64,000 nucleotides of DNA from Narthecium ossifragum. Its lineage: Eukaryota; Streptophyta; Magnoliopsida; Dioscoreales; Nartheciaceae. The translations under genes were made by a program, and so were the position numbers. The stretch spans positions 28,592,581 to 28,656,580 of the forward strand of contig OY986966.1 of assembly GCA_963920575.1 (NCBI GenBank), written 5' to 3'. This document shows, one piece after another, positions 1-11,255 of this stretch. Positions within the stretch are counted from its first letter, which is position 1. Every line of letters starts with the position of its first letter. The notes below the pieces were generated by a model. That model ran no database searches. It was given only the letters and a program-made list of their open reading frames with translations, and was not told the DNA's origin.

Positions 1-1
1 C

Positions 2-828
2 TTCCAGAATGCGGTTTATTCGATCGATATCGGCCAGAACGACATCTCCCTTGCATTCGCCGCCAATTTAACTTATCCAGAAGTCATTGAAAGCATACCA
101 TCCATCATCTCCAGAATCAAAGATGCCATTGAGGTGAACTCTACTTTTATACACAGTTCCAGCACTGCTCTGTGAATATACTCGCTGAACAACCTGTTAA
201 ATTTACTTCATTCATGGATGCAGACTATATACAAATATGGTGGCAGAAAATTCTGGATATACAACACAGGACCCATTGGCTGCTTACCTCAAACTCTTGC
301 ATTGAGAAAGCAAAACAACAGCGAGACCGATGAACTCGGATGTCTTGCAGCTTACAACAACGCCGCTAGAGCCTTCAACACAGAACTAAGTAACTTGTGC
401 AACGGATTCGGTTCCGAATTTGACAATGCCTACATTGTTTGCACAGACATGTTCGCCATCAAGTATGGTCTCTTTGCCAATCCCAGCAAATATGGTGAGT
501 TCCCTCTATACTCAACTTCAGTCAGGTGAAATATAATTTGAAAGGGCTATAAGCAAATTGATCGATATGGCCTTTTCGATGTTTCGCAGGCTTTGAGAAT
601 CCATTGATGGCGTGCTGCGGCCATGGCGGGCCACCATATAACTACGCGAACAGGATGACTTGTGGCCAGCCGACGGCGAAAGCCTGCAGTGAGGGATCTC
701 AGTACATAAGCTGGGATGGAGTTCATTACACTGATGCTGCAAATGCCATTGTTGCTATGGAGATACTGTCAACAAACTACTCAATTCCACAAATCAAGTT
801 GAATAGTTTTTGCGAAATTCGACCATGA
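2..828 (+). CDS. GDSL esterase/lipase, 3' part (gene truncated by window edge)
   Basis: Family enzymes are secreted SGNH-fold hydrolases acting on lipid or acetyl esters. Three exons are visible: 2-133, 224-494 and 590-828, with phases that join cleanly (GT-AG at 134/223 and 495/589). The first carries family block III, read as SIDIGQNDIS. The second carries YNTGPIGCLPQ, the usual segment before the substrate pocket. The third carries block V, SWDGVHYTDAAN, with the catalytic Asp and His of the Ser-Asp-His triad. The N-terminus with the GDS nucleophile lies left of the window. The protein ends in a short tail (CEIRP), so the C-terminus is complete. Frame is open throughout, so the gene is probably functional. 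The exact substrate cannot be told from sequence. Confidence 0.93.
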
Positions 829-1216
829 ATGAACTCTTATTAACTGATCAAGTGAAACTGTTGAACTTTGACGATGTTTAAAAGATGAAATTATTGAAGA
901 TTATTAATATATGTTTATGCAGCTGTACAATAATACAATTAGAAGAAGCCAAGAATTAAATGAACTTTTAACTTGATGAGATGAGGGATCATAGTGATCA
1001 AGTATGAAGAATCTCTAATAATGGCTAGATCTAGTGATGTTTGAGCCAAGAAATGAACATTTAGCCCTCCCCTGATATAGATTGATAAGAAATCACGTTA
1101 TCTCGAATTCTATATATATATTTTTCATTAATTAGCATTGAAGTTTAAATATCCAAATTCTTTTTGACGATGATTAAGTTACTATATTGGATGATGAATG
1201 TTCTAGCTTTTTTATT
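829..1216. other. intergenic, GDSL 3' flank
   Basis: AT-rich DNA immediately after the GDSL stop codon. It should contain the 3' UTR. No open frame, RNA gene or repeat is recognised. Confidence 0.6.
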
Positions 1217-2140
1217 TTCTGCGATAGTAAGTACAAATTATGAAAAAGTAACTACAATTATGGGAAGTAACTACAAATATTGGTAGTTACTTCCCAGTTT
1301 TCCTATCTTTTTCTGGGATAGTAACTATAAATTATGGAAAAGTAACTACAATTATGGGAAGTAACTACAAATATTGGTAGTTACTTCCAAAAATATTATA
1401 AAGTAATTCCAATATTTAATAAATAGACATTTTATAAATAGTTTGAAGTATTTTTCTATTATAATTCTTGGGAAATAACTACATATATTGCTAGTTATTT
1501 CCAATTTTCCTACCTTTTGCCTACCAAATATTGATAGTTACTTTACAATTTCTAGGAAGTAACTACAAATATTGGTAGTTACTTCCCAGATTATTGGTAG
1601 TTACTTTACAATTTTTCTGGGAAGTAACTACAAATAATTACTATAAAAATTGGTACAAAAATTTTCTGAGAAGTATCTACAAAATTTTCTAAAAAACTTT
1701 GCTAAAAAGTTATTACAAAAATTTACTGGAAAGTAAGTACAATTTATGGGAAGTAACTACAAATATTGGTAGTTACTTCTATGAATTGTAAAGTATCTAC
1801 CAATATTTTACTTTAAAAAAAGTAATTGAAAAAAAACTCTCGATCTTGAGCGTCGGAGACTGGTCACAGAGAGGGTGGCCGTCGTTCACCGACTGACGAT
1901 CGGCGAGGGCGGGGGCCAGGGCAGAGCAGAGCCTGGGGCGGCGGGGCAGGCGCCTGGGGGCGGATTGGGGGGGGCATTTATGGGTGGTGATTAGGGGGGG
2001 ATTTATGGGGGGGTTTAGGGGGGTATTTTGGTCCCCTCCTTATTTTAGGGTAGTAAAACACTTAAAGAGTATTATAGGGGACTAAATGACAAGAAAGGAT
2101 CACTTAAGAGACTAAACAACAAATCCCTTATTATTTAAAG
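1217..2140. repeat. AT-rich near-palindrome array plus G-rich tract (unclassified element)
   Basis: Four copies of a roughly 34-bp near-perfect palindrome built on GTAACTAC-AATATTG-GTAGTTAC lie at about 1262-1295, 1356-1388, 1555-1587 and 1748-1779, with many half-copies between. The first two sit in a 94-bp tandem duplication (units begin near 1217 and 1311). From about 1840 the sequence becomes GC-rich, then G-rich (1900-2040), and ends with GACTAAATGACAAG and AGAGACTAAACAACAA near 2085-2125. The same three-part layout and the same 16-mer occur at 57.4-59.2 kb, so this is probably one repeat family. No coding potential. The class is unknown. Confidence 0.65.
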
Positions 2141-2644
2141 ATGAGCCCGAAGACCGTGGAACATTCACGGGGGAACATTAACTTAGACGGTGTTTATTAG
2201 GTCTCTTCGGGCTGGTTGGGTTTACGTTTATTTCTGTTACCAGAGAACCTGGTCACGAGTTCCGAAGGGGCGCACTCGGTTCTCCTCCTCTTCTCTCTCG
2301 CTCGCTTCTTCTTCGTCTCCAAGTAGAGGATAGGTAGAGGTGGGGGGTTGTTGTTGGTGTTGATTTGGTTTCGTTGCTGCTGCTGCTGCTGTTGTGGTGG
2401 GATTTTGATTGATTGATTGATTTCCGAGGGTGATGTTTGTGCGAATAGTGTTCAATTGTGTTGGTGAATGGTGATCGTCGAATTGTGTGTTTTTGGAGTG
2501 GTTTCTAATTCATGGTGTTAATTTTCTGGAGTTTTTTTATTTATTAGAGGCGGTTTTTTTATTGGAGTGGAACTCTTAATTGGATTAAGACTCTTTAAAG
2601 ACTATGGGACTAGTCCAATTAAGACTCTTATTCCGGTCTATGAA
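2141..2644. other. intergenic, low-complexity upstream region of the F-box gene
   Basis: Contains a pyrimidine-rich stretch (2280-2320), a short GCT trinucleotide run near 2374-2391, and the 12-mer ATTAAGACTCTT twice (near 2584 and 2621). The stretch 2150-2210 holds GAGCCCGAAGA, similar to the 3' end of the LINE at 6.7 kb, and may be a LINE tail remnant. It could include the distal promoter of the next gene. Confidence 0.4.
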
Positions 2645-2651
2645 TATAAAG
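2645..2651 (+). promoter_or_regulatory. candidate TATA box of the F-box gene
   Basis: TATAAAG lies 94 bp before the ATG at 2739, which would place transcription start near 2675 and give a leader of about 60 nt. Position and match are good, but there is no transcript evidence. Confidence 0.5.
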
Positions 2652-2738
2652 GTCTCAGGGAGATCTAGAGTTCTCGTGATCAGAATTGTATACTTCTCCC
2701 TTCGTCTCTCGCAGACGTGAGCCAATCTTCCGCCTCTC

Positions 2739-4055
2739 ATGGGTCAAGCGCAATCCTGCTACAAGGCCGCGAAAGGCAAGAAGAAGAAGCTCGTCGACGA
2801 TCGCGACAGGAGGCCATGTTCTGGTCTTAAGGCCGCAAAAGAAAAGGAGAAGATCGTCCACGATGGCAAAAGGAAGTCATGGTCCCATCTACCCGACCTC
2901 GTACTCTCTTCCATCGCTATGAAGCTTAGCGACATACCAACCTACATCGCCTTCGGCAGAACGTGTGGAGCATGGAGGTTGGTATACAAGGCAGCCATGG
3001 CCGACTACATGGCGTTGCGACCTCCACTGTTTATGGTAATCTCTGCGCTTTATTGCCGCCACCACTGCCCTTATTATTTGAAGAACTACTTGGACATCAC
3101 CTCAAGGAGAATGCTTAAAGAACAAATTTCATACCCATCTCATCTGGTGCACAGATCCCTTTATCTCTCACGAGGGCCCAATCACTATCTCCTCAAACAA
3201 CATCCATCTCTAAATCCTAAAGTGGGGGAAGACATTGATGTAATCCGGTACATCACCTACAAGCAAACTGGTAGATACGTTGGGATTCAAGACCTTCCAA
3301 ATCTTCCTGAGGTTCCGGGGAGAAGCTACATCTCCCGCACTTTCACGGCCGGTATCCTGTGGGCTCCTCCTACTTCTACTGAATGTCTACTCATATTGTT
3401 CTTAATAGGCATTGGCGCTTTCCATATTCGGATCAAGAAGGGAGACAACCCCGCCTTCGCCCAATGGACTCACCACCCATACCCAGATGAATTACGTCAC
3501 ATAGTTAAACAAGCCATTGTTATCAAGGACACGTTGTATGCCCTCTCCGGCTTCAAAGATCGTTTCTTCTCTATGGAACTTGCCGGACCTTGGCCGTTAG
3601 AGATGAAGTTCTTGAATGGCAGCCCGGAGCAGAGCGGCTTGGATGCGGAGCTGCCCCTGACGTACAGGTGTGTGCTGGGGGATTGGGATGGGGAGCTACT
3701 GATATTTGATGACAAAGGAGATGATCACGACGGACCTGGTCGCTTCGTCGTCAGCAGGTTCGATTCGACGACAGGGCAATGGGTGAAGATGAAGAGCTTG
3801 GATGGCCGGACATTGTTCGTATCAAGCTATACATGTGAGGTGCTAGATGCCGGAAAAGTGCAAGGAATCATGCCTGAGTGCATCTACCTTTTCGGACCGG
3901 GCTTGCGTGCCTGTAAGGCGTATACCCTGTATACCCTCGACGGATCAACCGTAGATACAGTAGATTGCTCTACTCTGTTAAATGGACGCGGTATTTGCGG
4001 TGAAGTACCCACCTGGTTTTATCCTAAACCTTCTATCATCACCGGAGATGTATAA
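2739..4055 (+). CDS. F-box protein with DUF295 (KIB-type) C-terminal domain, 438 aa, single exon
   Basis: F-box proteins are substrate adaptors of SCF ubiquitin ligases. The F-box is at about residues 45-85 (WSHLPDLVLSSIAMKLSDIP ... CGAWRLVYK). It follows a Lys-rich N-terminus with two near-repeats (KAAKGKKKK and KAAKEKEK), which may act as a nuclear signal. Residues about 190-425 match the DUF295 beta-propeller-like layout typical of plant F-box/DUF295 genes, with a late YLFGPG-type strand. The ATG at 2739 is the first in frame and sits well downstream of a TATA box. The frame is intact and intronless, as is usual in this fast-evolving family. A truncated, broken copy lies at 60.1-60.7 kb on the other strand. 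The substrate is unknown. Confidence 0.88.
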   Translation: MGQAQSCYKAAKGKKKKLVDDRDRRPCSGLKAAKEKEKIVHDGKRKSWSHLPDLVLSSIAMKLSDIPTYIAFGRTCGAWRLVYKAAMADYMALRPPLFMVISALYCRHHCPYYLKNYLDITSRRMLKEQISYPSHLVHRSLYLSRGPNHYLLKQHPSLNPKVGEDIDVIRYITYKQTGRYVGIQDLPNLPEVPGRSYISRTFTAGILWAPPTSTECLLILFLIGIGAFHIRIKKGDNPAFAQWTHHPYPDELRHIVKQAIVIKDTLYALSGFKDRFFSMELAGPWPLEMKFLNGSPEQSGLDAELPLTYRCVLGDWDGELLIFDDKGDDHDGPGRFVVSRFDSTTGQWVKMKSLDGRTLFVSSYTCEVLDAGKVQGIMPECIYLFGPGLRACKAYTLYTLDGSTVDTVDCSTLLNGRGICGEVPTWFYPKPSIITGDV

Positions 4056-5285
4056 CAGCGCTATATATGCTAGGATGGTTTAGATCGAATTCGTTATCGT
4101 TTTATTTACATTGATGCAAAGAAGACAGTTTAGTTTGGACAAAAACTGAACAATTAATCAGTTTAGGCTTTGTTTTGGAACTATAAAAGTTAAATTTTTG
4201 CTTCGGATTCTTGGAATCCCACGAGTTGGGTGATGTTGTTTGCATTTGCTTGGTAACTTTGTTGCATCTTGAATTGCTTGCTGGTAAAATTTTATATTTG
4301 GCTGAAAGTGTATTTGCTTTTTCTTGGATGAGTTTGCAAACAGCATTGATCCATGGGGTATTGTATTTGTATGGTCAAAGCCTCTGTTTGCCGAGGGATT
4401 GTTTCTCGATCCAATGATGTGTGTATCTTTATATTTTCCATGTTTTTGAGTTTTGGTCTCATTGCAGAGATGGATGTGAACCAGTCAACTAAATTGATGT
4501 ATGCTAAAGCCTTTTCTCAAATGTTGGTAGGTTATCCAAATTTGCATTTTATTGCTGTAATTAGCTCGGAATATGTGTTTTATGATTTATAGGTGCTGCT
4601 GAAGATTAAGATTCATGTTAAATTTTTCAGAGGGTCATGTCTGATGTTCATATTGACTAAATCCATTGCTTGGCTTTCTTGTTCTTCTTAACTCTTGTGT
4701 AGCTTTGCAATCTTATATCTCACTGCAAATTGGTTGCATCCTGGTTTTACAACATGTCTATTTTGATTGTGTTGTGTTAAATGAGCTATGTTTTTCCATC
4801 CATGTTTTCCTCTCCCCCATTTGATACGAGAATAAATTTCGGGAATAACCCTTAACCCAGGTTAAGGGGGGCATATTTCTGCAATATTTTCGAATCCACT
4901 ACTTATTTCATACTTTAACCCCAAACACTCTTTCCCTTATTTCAAGTAATAATTACAAAGTTATTCTCATTCTTCACTCTACTTTTATCTTATTCCTATT
5001 AATCATTACAAAGTTATTCCTAAAATCTGAAATAAAGTCCCTTAATCCGGAATAAAGTTAACCATGTACTAAATGAGGAGTTTTCTTGTTATACTTTGAA
5101 CCGTCGAAAAATTTCCTAGAGGCAAGCATATGCCATAGGAATCCATTAGTGACAAGCATCCTTTTATTTTTAAAACTTAGCTTGGGAGTTTCTATAGTTT
5201 GCTATAGTTGTGTAGGTCTTCATGTTTATTCCATGTTTCTAACCTGCATTTCTGAAAGTTGCCAAGGATTTTCGGCCAATAAGCC
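4056..5285. other. intergenic, AT-rich; possible MITE remnant at 4830-5080
   Basis: No gene recognised. Within 4830-5080 the 15-mer ATTACAAAGTTATTC occurs twice about 53 bp apart (4952 and 5005), among CCCTTAA/TTAAGGG words. This looks like a decayed non-autonomous DNA element, but no clean terminal repeats or target duplication are visible. Confidence 0.35.
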
Positions 5286-5289
5286 TTTG

Positions 5290-5990
5290 TAATGTTGGGT
5301 ATAAGGTGTCTAGTACCATTATTGCAAAGAGGATGATAATTGCTTTAGACTCCATTATTGGGCTTGAGCAATCGGCATTTTTGCCGGACTGCTCTATTCA
5401 CGACAATATTGATGTCGTTATGGAGGTGGCTCATTCGGTATGGGAAGCATCTAAAACTAAGAGCCTCATGATGCTAAAGGTGGATCTTAGGTCGGCCTAC
5501 GATAAGTTGGAGTGGTCATTCCTCGAGCGTACCCTCATCGTTATGAATTTCCCGGATAGATTTGTCGGTTGGGCTATGGCATGTGTCAAGGGATCCCGTT
5601 TTTCTTTTATCATTAATGGAAAGCTTTAAGGAAGGTTGGGGTCCAAGTGCGGGTTGAGGCAAGCCGATCCTCTTTTGCCTTACCTCTTTCTTGTTGTCCA
5701 AAAAGTTCTTTGTAGATTATTCAAGGAACATGACTCGGCATTGATTAGTCTTCGGTTCAATAACTCATATTTTTCCTTATCGCATCTACTCTATGCCGAT
5801 GATTGCCTCTTTGTAACCCCTGAGACGTTTTCAAACTTATGAACTTCAAGAAAAAACTTCTGAACTTCAAGGCCCTCTCCGCTTTGGAAATGAATCCTCT
5901 CAAGTCAAGCGCCATGTTCTCATGTACGGTGGAATTTGATAGGAAGGAAGCCATTTGCGGTAAAAAAAAATGATAGAAAGTCAAACATGA
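5290..5990 (+). mobile_element. degenerate LINE reverse-transcriptase fragment
   Basis: Two open stretches in the same frame, 5306-5629 and 5636-5842, give reverse-transcriptase core motifs in order: EQSAFLPDCSIHDNI, KVDLRSAYDKLEW, SFIINGK, then GLRQADPLLPYLF and LLYADDCLF. The YADD catalytic box is present, but the usual GLRQGDPLSPYLF is altered (G to A, S to L). A stop after NGKL and another after TFSNL break the frame. Weak similarity continues to about 5990. There is no endonuclease domain, RNase H domain or poly-A tail, so this is an old fragment. It is homologous to the nearby minus-strand LINE but clearly diverged from it. Confidence 0.85.
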
Positions 5991-6660
5991 AACTAACATT
6001 GCTTGTGGTGTGAGACCCAAAAGAATCGCAAGTTGCGCTGAAAATCTGCTCGAAATTGGCTCTTGGAAGGTAGATTGTGGTTATTATAAAAAATTAAATT
6101 GGACTTTGTACTAAGAGCCAAACTAGCTTGATGCAACTTTAAGTTTTGTTTTTTTGGTCTTCTTATTTTACTTAATCGCAGAGATTACCGACCAATGGAG
6201 CTGATTTAGTGTTCAAGGTTTACTTTAACACAAAATCTTGTGTGGGAAATGCAAGAAGATGGTTTGAAAAACAAAAATGAGTTTCCATGAACGAGCAGTA
6301 TGGCAATCAGAGTGATCTTTAGCAATGCCCAACCAAGTGTTCTTGACATTGAGGTCTGTTTTCTTATCAGATTTCTATCATTTTGCGAAGCTCATCCTTT
6401 GAAGAAATCTTCAAGCAATAGTTTGACAGTGCTGCCCAACCGCCTAAGGCATCAGGATTTTCTAATATTCGTTGGAATCATGCTTTGTTTCCTTTATCTC
6501 AGTTTGAAATGTCGAGGATAAGCCAATAAAGGCTATGCTACTTTATAGAGGAATGCTTTTAATTACTGATATTTGAATGTTCTTTCAGGAGGCACCATCT
6601 TGAATGGATCATTCAAGAAGCGCTTTGAAGAACTTTTAGGAGACTATGCGCAGCTTTCTA
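5991..6660. other. intergenic between two LINE insertions
   Basis: AT-rich DNA with no recognised gene. The last 20 bases (around CTATGCGCAG, 6644-6653) abut the poly-T of the minus-strand LINE and may be its target-site duplication. Confidence 0.4.
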
Positions 6661-6728
6661 TTTTTTTTTTTTGATTAGATGAGCCCGAAGGCTAGAATAA
6701 GGAAGAAGAACATATTACATCAGTTACC

Positions 6729-9700
6729 TCACACCAACAAAAATTCCGGGAACCCAAGAGGGGGGGTACCACCCGGCTCAAAAGTCCAAACTTGGGACCA
6801 TCTCCTCTCCCAACCCATCCTAGCTAGAGAGTCTGCAATAGAAACAACACCACGAGGAACAAAACGAAAAGATACAGACGAGAAGACAGCAGCTTGCCTA
6901 CATACATCTCGTAGATGAGCGCCCAACGCCGTAGGCCATTGAAACCAGCCATTAATGCAGCCAATCACAAACCTAGAGTCCGACTCCAAGGAAATCCGAG
7001 AAGCACGAATCTCCAACGCAATCCGAAGCGCCTCTTGGATACCTAGGAGTTCTGCCTCATCTACGGAGGTCGCCAGGACAGCCTTGGAAGATGCCACTAA
7101 GATTACCCCTTCAGCCGATTTCACCACCACGCCTATACCCGCTTGAGAACTAGCCTGGAGGAAGGCGGCGTCCGAAAGAATCAAAAGAGAGTTGCAATTA
7201 GAATCAGGACATGGAGTATGACGGGGAGCCTCCACACAACTCTCGAAATCCATGAACAGTCTCTGCGCTCGACGAGCCACCGTTAAGGGCAATGAATCAA
7301 CCGATCTGAAAACCAGGTCATTACGGGAGAGCCATAGAGCCCATAAACAGAAACAAGCCATCGATTTTACTCTCTTGTAGGTAGGGGAGGACGAGGATTT
7401 CAGCAATAAGGCAGAGATGCCATCAATACTCAAATCAGCTAAACTTGGAAGAACCAAGGACCATACCTCCCGCACGAAAGCACAACCAAAAAGAAGATGA
7501 GATATGGATTCCTCAGCAATACCACACCTTCGGCATAATGTGCAGAAATCCGGGTTAAACTGACCCAAAAAAGAAAGGGAGGGTAGACAGCCATGCAACA
7601 AACGCCAAAGAAAGAAACGAACCCTTGGAGTAGCCGGAGCATGCCAAACATTAAGCCAAAGATTCTTCGGGAGACCCCTAGAGCCCTCCTCCACGATAGA
7701 AAGCAGAAAAAAATAGGCTGAGGAGGATGAGACCTGACCAGTGGGGGAGAGAGGCCAAGAAAAGGACGCACCCTCCGCTAGCAAAGGAATAGAAAGGATC
7801 TGGTTGGCTAGTTCCGGCGCAAAACAGTCGGTCACCAAGACTGCATTCCACTCACCATCCTGGATTAAATCAGCAATCATGATCGTGTCCCACGCATAAT
7901 CCATATTAACTGGGCATGGCCTCCGACTGAGAGGAGAGTTGTCAATCCATCGATCAAAAACAACGTGGGCATTACAAATCTAAGAGGGGCGAGCCTCCAA
8001 TCCAGATCGCAGATCAGCTACAGCTTTACAAATTTCACGCCAATGAGAGGAGGAAGATCCCTTGCAAACAGTTGGAAGGAGACCTCTCCATGAGTACTTA
8101 GCCTTGGCTAGAAGAACCCATAACGGAGGATCGGCTGAGAGAAGTCTTGACGCCCGAGTCATCTTGATCGCCCGCTGCCAGATACGTAAGTTTCTGACCC
8201 CCAACCCCCCATTCTCCACCGGAGAACAGACGATATTCCATGCAACACGCCAGATGGTGTTGGACTGACTCCCCCACAGGAACCAACGGCAGGCAGCTAC
8301 AATGTTGTCAAGGACACTAGCTGGAACACGAACCGACGCCATGAAGTGAACTGCCACCGACTGGAGAACAGACCGAATGAGAACCAACCTCCCCGCGTGA
8401 GAGATATATCTGGCATTCCAGGAGGTAATCTTCTTCATCACCCGCTCCATCAGAATGTCAAAATCCGACGCAGAAGGTTGCAAAGCCCCAATTGGAACCC
8501 CAAGGTACTTCCAGGATCCCTCTGAACATTGGATCTGAAGAATACCAGCAATACGCCGCCTCCTGTCAACTGGGACTGACGGGGAGACACGGAAACTGGA
8601 TTTCGCTCCATTGATACTCAAACCAGACATCATACCAAAAGCTAGGAAAATGTGTCTGATCCGCCTCGCCTCTGAACATGTGGCACTAGACACCAAAAGG
8701 CAATCATCAGCATAAAAAAGATGGGAAAGAGAGAAGGGGGACCTTTGGAACCGCAGACCGAGAATTCCCAACGTCGGATCCTTCAACATTCGAGAGAGAA
8801 CCTCCATGACTAAAACAAAGAGATAAGGGGACAAGGGATCCCCTTGCCTCAATCCCCTGGCCGAAGAAACAAAATCCCAAGTGCGCCCATTGATGATGAA
8901 GGAAAAAATAGGAGAAGAGACGCAACACATCACCCAATTCACCCACGCAGAAGGAAAACCCATCCTCAAAAGAACCTCTCGTAGAAACGGCCAACGGACC
9001 TTATCGTAAGCAGATTGAAGGTCAACCTTAAGTACCATCAGCGCCTTGCGAATCCCGGCCATCCTCATCGAGTGTAGAACCTCGCAAGCAGCACCGACAC
9101 TATCATGTAGACAGCGGCCCTCAATGAAAGCGGATTGTTCTGGCCCCACCAAATCACCAATCACCTGCTTGAGACGATTACCCAGGATGGAAGAAATAAC
9201 CTTGTATGTGACGTTACATAAACTAATGGGACGGTAATCCTTGATTCTTTTAGGAGCTTGGCATTTCTGAATAAAGAAAATAAAGGAGTGATTCCACGCC
9301 TGGGGCATCACACCAGATCGGAAGAAACCCTGAACAGCTCTACAGAAATCACCCCCCACAACATTCCAAAAATCCATGTAGAAATCCGCAGGGATACCGT
9401 CCGGCCCGGGACAAGCATTTCTCTCCATAGCAAACATTGTCTGCTTGATTTCCAAATCAGAAACATCCGCTGTCAATCCTCCACATAAATCCTCAGACAG
9501 AGCTGGCAACTGTGGCAAAAAGGAACCATCAAAATACCCATCGTCCTCCCAAAGAGAACTAAAATAGTTTCTTATCTCAGCGCCCATACCAACCAGTGTA
9601 TTGACACTTCTTCCTTCCGAATCAATCAACTCGTGCATCTTGGATCTCTGCCCTCGTGAGGATAACCAAGAGTGAAAAAGCCCAGAATTATGATCTCCCT

Positions 9701-10778
9701 CTCTAATCCATTCCGCACGAGAGCGTTGCTTAACAGCCAAATAATTCTTCTTCACAGCAGCGGAATACTGGAACTCCAAACATCTGAGATCCACTTCCTC
9801 TTGCTGTGACAAAGAGCCAAGCTCCTCCCTACGATGCAAATCCTCTAGGCTCCTCGCCAGCCTTTCGGAAGAACCCAACAGATCAGCACCTGGTTTTCTG
9901 TTCCAAGACTTCAAAGTACCCTTGAGCGCCCTCATCCGAGTGGCGAAGATATACTGTAAAGAACCATTCTCTGGAGTACCCCATACTCTACGTACAAGAA
10001 GGGCAAACTCCTGCTGCTTCAACCAATAATTCTGAAGACGAAAGATCGCACCACCGTTAGCACCCCGGGGAGGAGACGGGGAGAGAAATAGCGGACGGTG
10101 ATCGGAGTGGAACCTCTCCAAGTGCCTGACAGTTACCTGCCCAAACCTCTCTTTCCACAGATTGTTACACAAGGCCCTGTCCAGCCTTTCTTTAATCAAA
10201 GACTGGGGAGATTGCATATTACTCCAAGTGAAAGCCGAGCCAACAAAACCAAGATCTTCTAGTTGATTCCCAGTGCAGAAGTTCAGAAACTCCTCAACTC
10301 CTTCATCTAAGACAAATGGTATCCCACCCCGCTTTTCTCCCGGTGCCGCAACGACGTTTAGATCACCAATCACTAAATGAGGCCATCCACCCCTGTTGAC
10401 TCTGGACAGTACATCCCAAAGCTCACGGCGCCCTCTTGCCTCCGTTGAACCATAGACCGCAGATAAAACCCACTGCCCCAATCGTTGCGAAGTAAATAGT
10501 CCATGAAAAGCCTGCCTGGACGAATGCCTAAAGGAAACCAAGCCAAGATTGGGACGCCAGAAAACCAGAATTCCACCTCTCCTGCCAACTGCTGGCAGCA
10601 GGTCCAACCTCCAATCTCCACGCAATCTACTGGAGACAAACAACAAATCCTCCCGTTGCATATGAACATCCAGAAGCACAACCAAATCCAAAACAAACAA
10701 ACTCAAGATAACACCACAGCAATCCACAATCCTTTGTGGACCTATCCCCCTCACGTTCCACGAGAGGAGATTAATCAT
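6729..10778 (-). pseudogene. LINE ORF2 polyprotein (endonuclease-RT-RNase H) with one in-frame amber stop
   Basis: The APE-type endonuclease starts at the ATG at 10778 (MINLLSWNVRGIG) and runs through IGDLNVV and LDRALCN to HSDHRPL. The reverse transcriptase follows, with KVDLQSAYDKVRW, GLRQGDPLSPYLF and FYADDCLL (YADD near 8704-8715). After the TAG at 7980-7982 the frame continues without shift through 25 codons into the part that opens at 7904. That part has the zf-RVT region (LNVWHAPATP, then CTLCRRCG) and a plant-LINE RNase H domain (LSDAAF, DEAELLGIQEAL, ESDSRFV, IADSLAR). The stop precedes ICNAHVVF, where relatives usually have Trp before I-x-N, so TGG to TAG is a plausible cause. The endonuclease Glu position reads LLDVH (Asp in place of the usual Glu). 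Confidence 0.92.
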
Positions 10779-10904
10779 TAAAAGGAACTGCAGCCGCCTC
10801 AGCCCCGACGCCTGGAGCAGAGGAATCCCCCACAGGGAAGCGAAGTGGATCGAAGATTGGGGTGCAGGAGCCATCCAGAGGGGTTGCAGAAGTGGATCGA
10901 ACAT
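10771..10904 (-). pseudogene. 3' remnant of LINE ORF1
   Basis: In a different frame from the endonuclease a short open stretch ends AEAAAVPFND and stops at 10771-10773. The start codon of ORF2 (10778) overlaps this end, a normal ORF1/ORF2 junction in plant LINEs. The RNA-binding and CCHC parts of ORF1 are missing through 5' truncation. Confidence 0.6.
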
Positions 10905-10922
10905 TAACTAGAAACTTTTATG

Positions 10923-11255
10923 CTATGCGAGTCACTTCTTGACTATTTAAATCATATGAGGGGTTGCAGAAATGGAAATTATTTGCACAGTAAATAAGAA
11001 AAAAAAATATTTTGAAAATTATAGGCAAGTCTAAAATTTCAGATGTTCTGATTATTTTGAGAAGAGAAATATCATATTAAGTCAGAAATAAAATGAAAAA
11101 TGATTTACATCACACCAAAAGAGACCAACCCAAAAGAATTGGGTTTTGTGAGTGTTTTGCATGAGTGAGTTGATGTTTTGGGCGGACTCTTTATGATCAT
11201 TTATTAGGGTCCGTCATGTGATATGATCCGTCATGTCATGTGGTATGATAGGCAT
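10923..11255. other. intergenic, right flank of the LINE
   Basis: AT-rich, no gene seen. The 14-mer GAGGGGTTGCAGAA at 10958-10971 repeats a sequence inside the LINE end at 10878-10891, exactly 80 bp earlier. With a one-base mismatch the match extends to 19 bases. Confidence 0.4.

Larger units (their letters stand above)
6661..10922 (-). mobile_element. L1-type LINE, 5'-truncated within ORF1, nearly intact
   Basis: The element reads right to left and ends in a poly-A tail (12 T on the plus strand, 6661-6672) preceded by GGGCTCATCTAATC, typical of plant L1 elements. It contains the last part of ORF1 and all of ORF2 (endonuclease, reverse transcriptase, zinc-knuckle region, RNase H). The 5' end is cut within ORF1, near 10905-10922. 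A degenerate target duplication is possible: CTATGCG occurs next to the poly-T (6644-6650) and at the other edge (10923-10929), but the flanks align only loosely. ORF2 is open for about 1,350 codons except for one stop, which suggests a fairly young copy. Confidence 0.93.
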
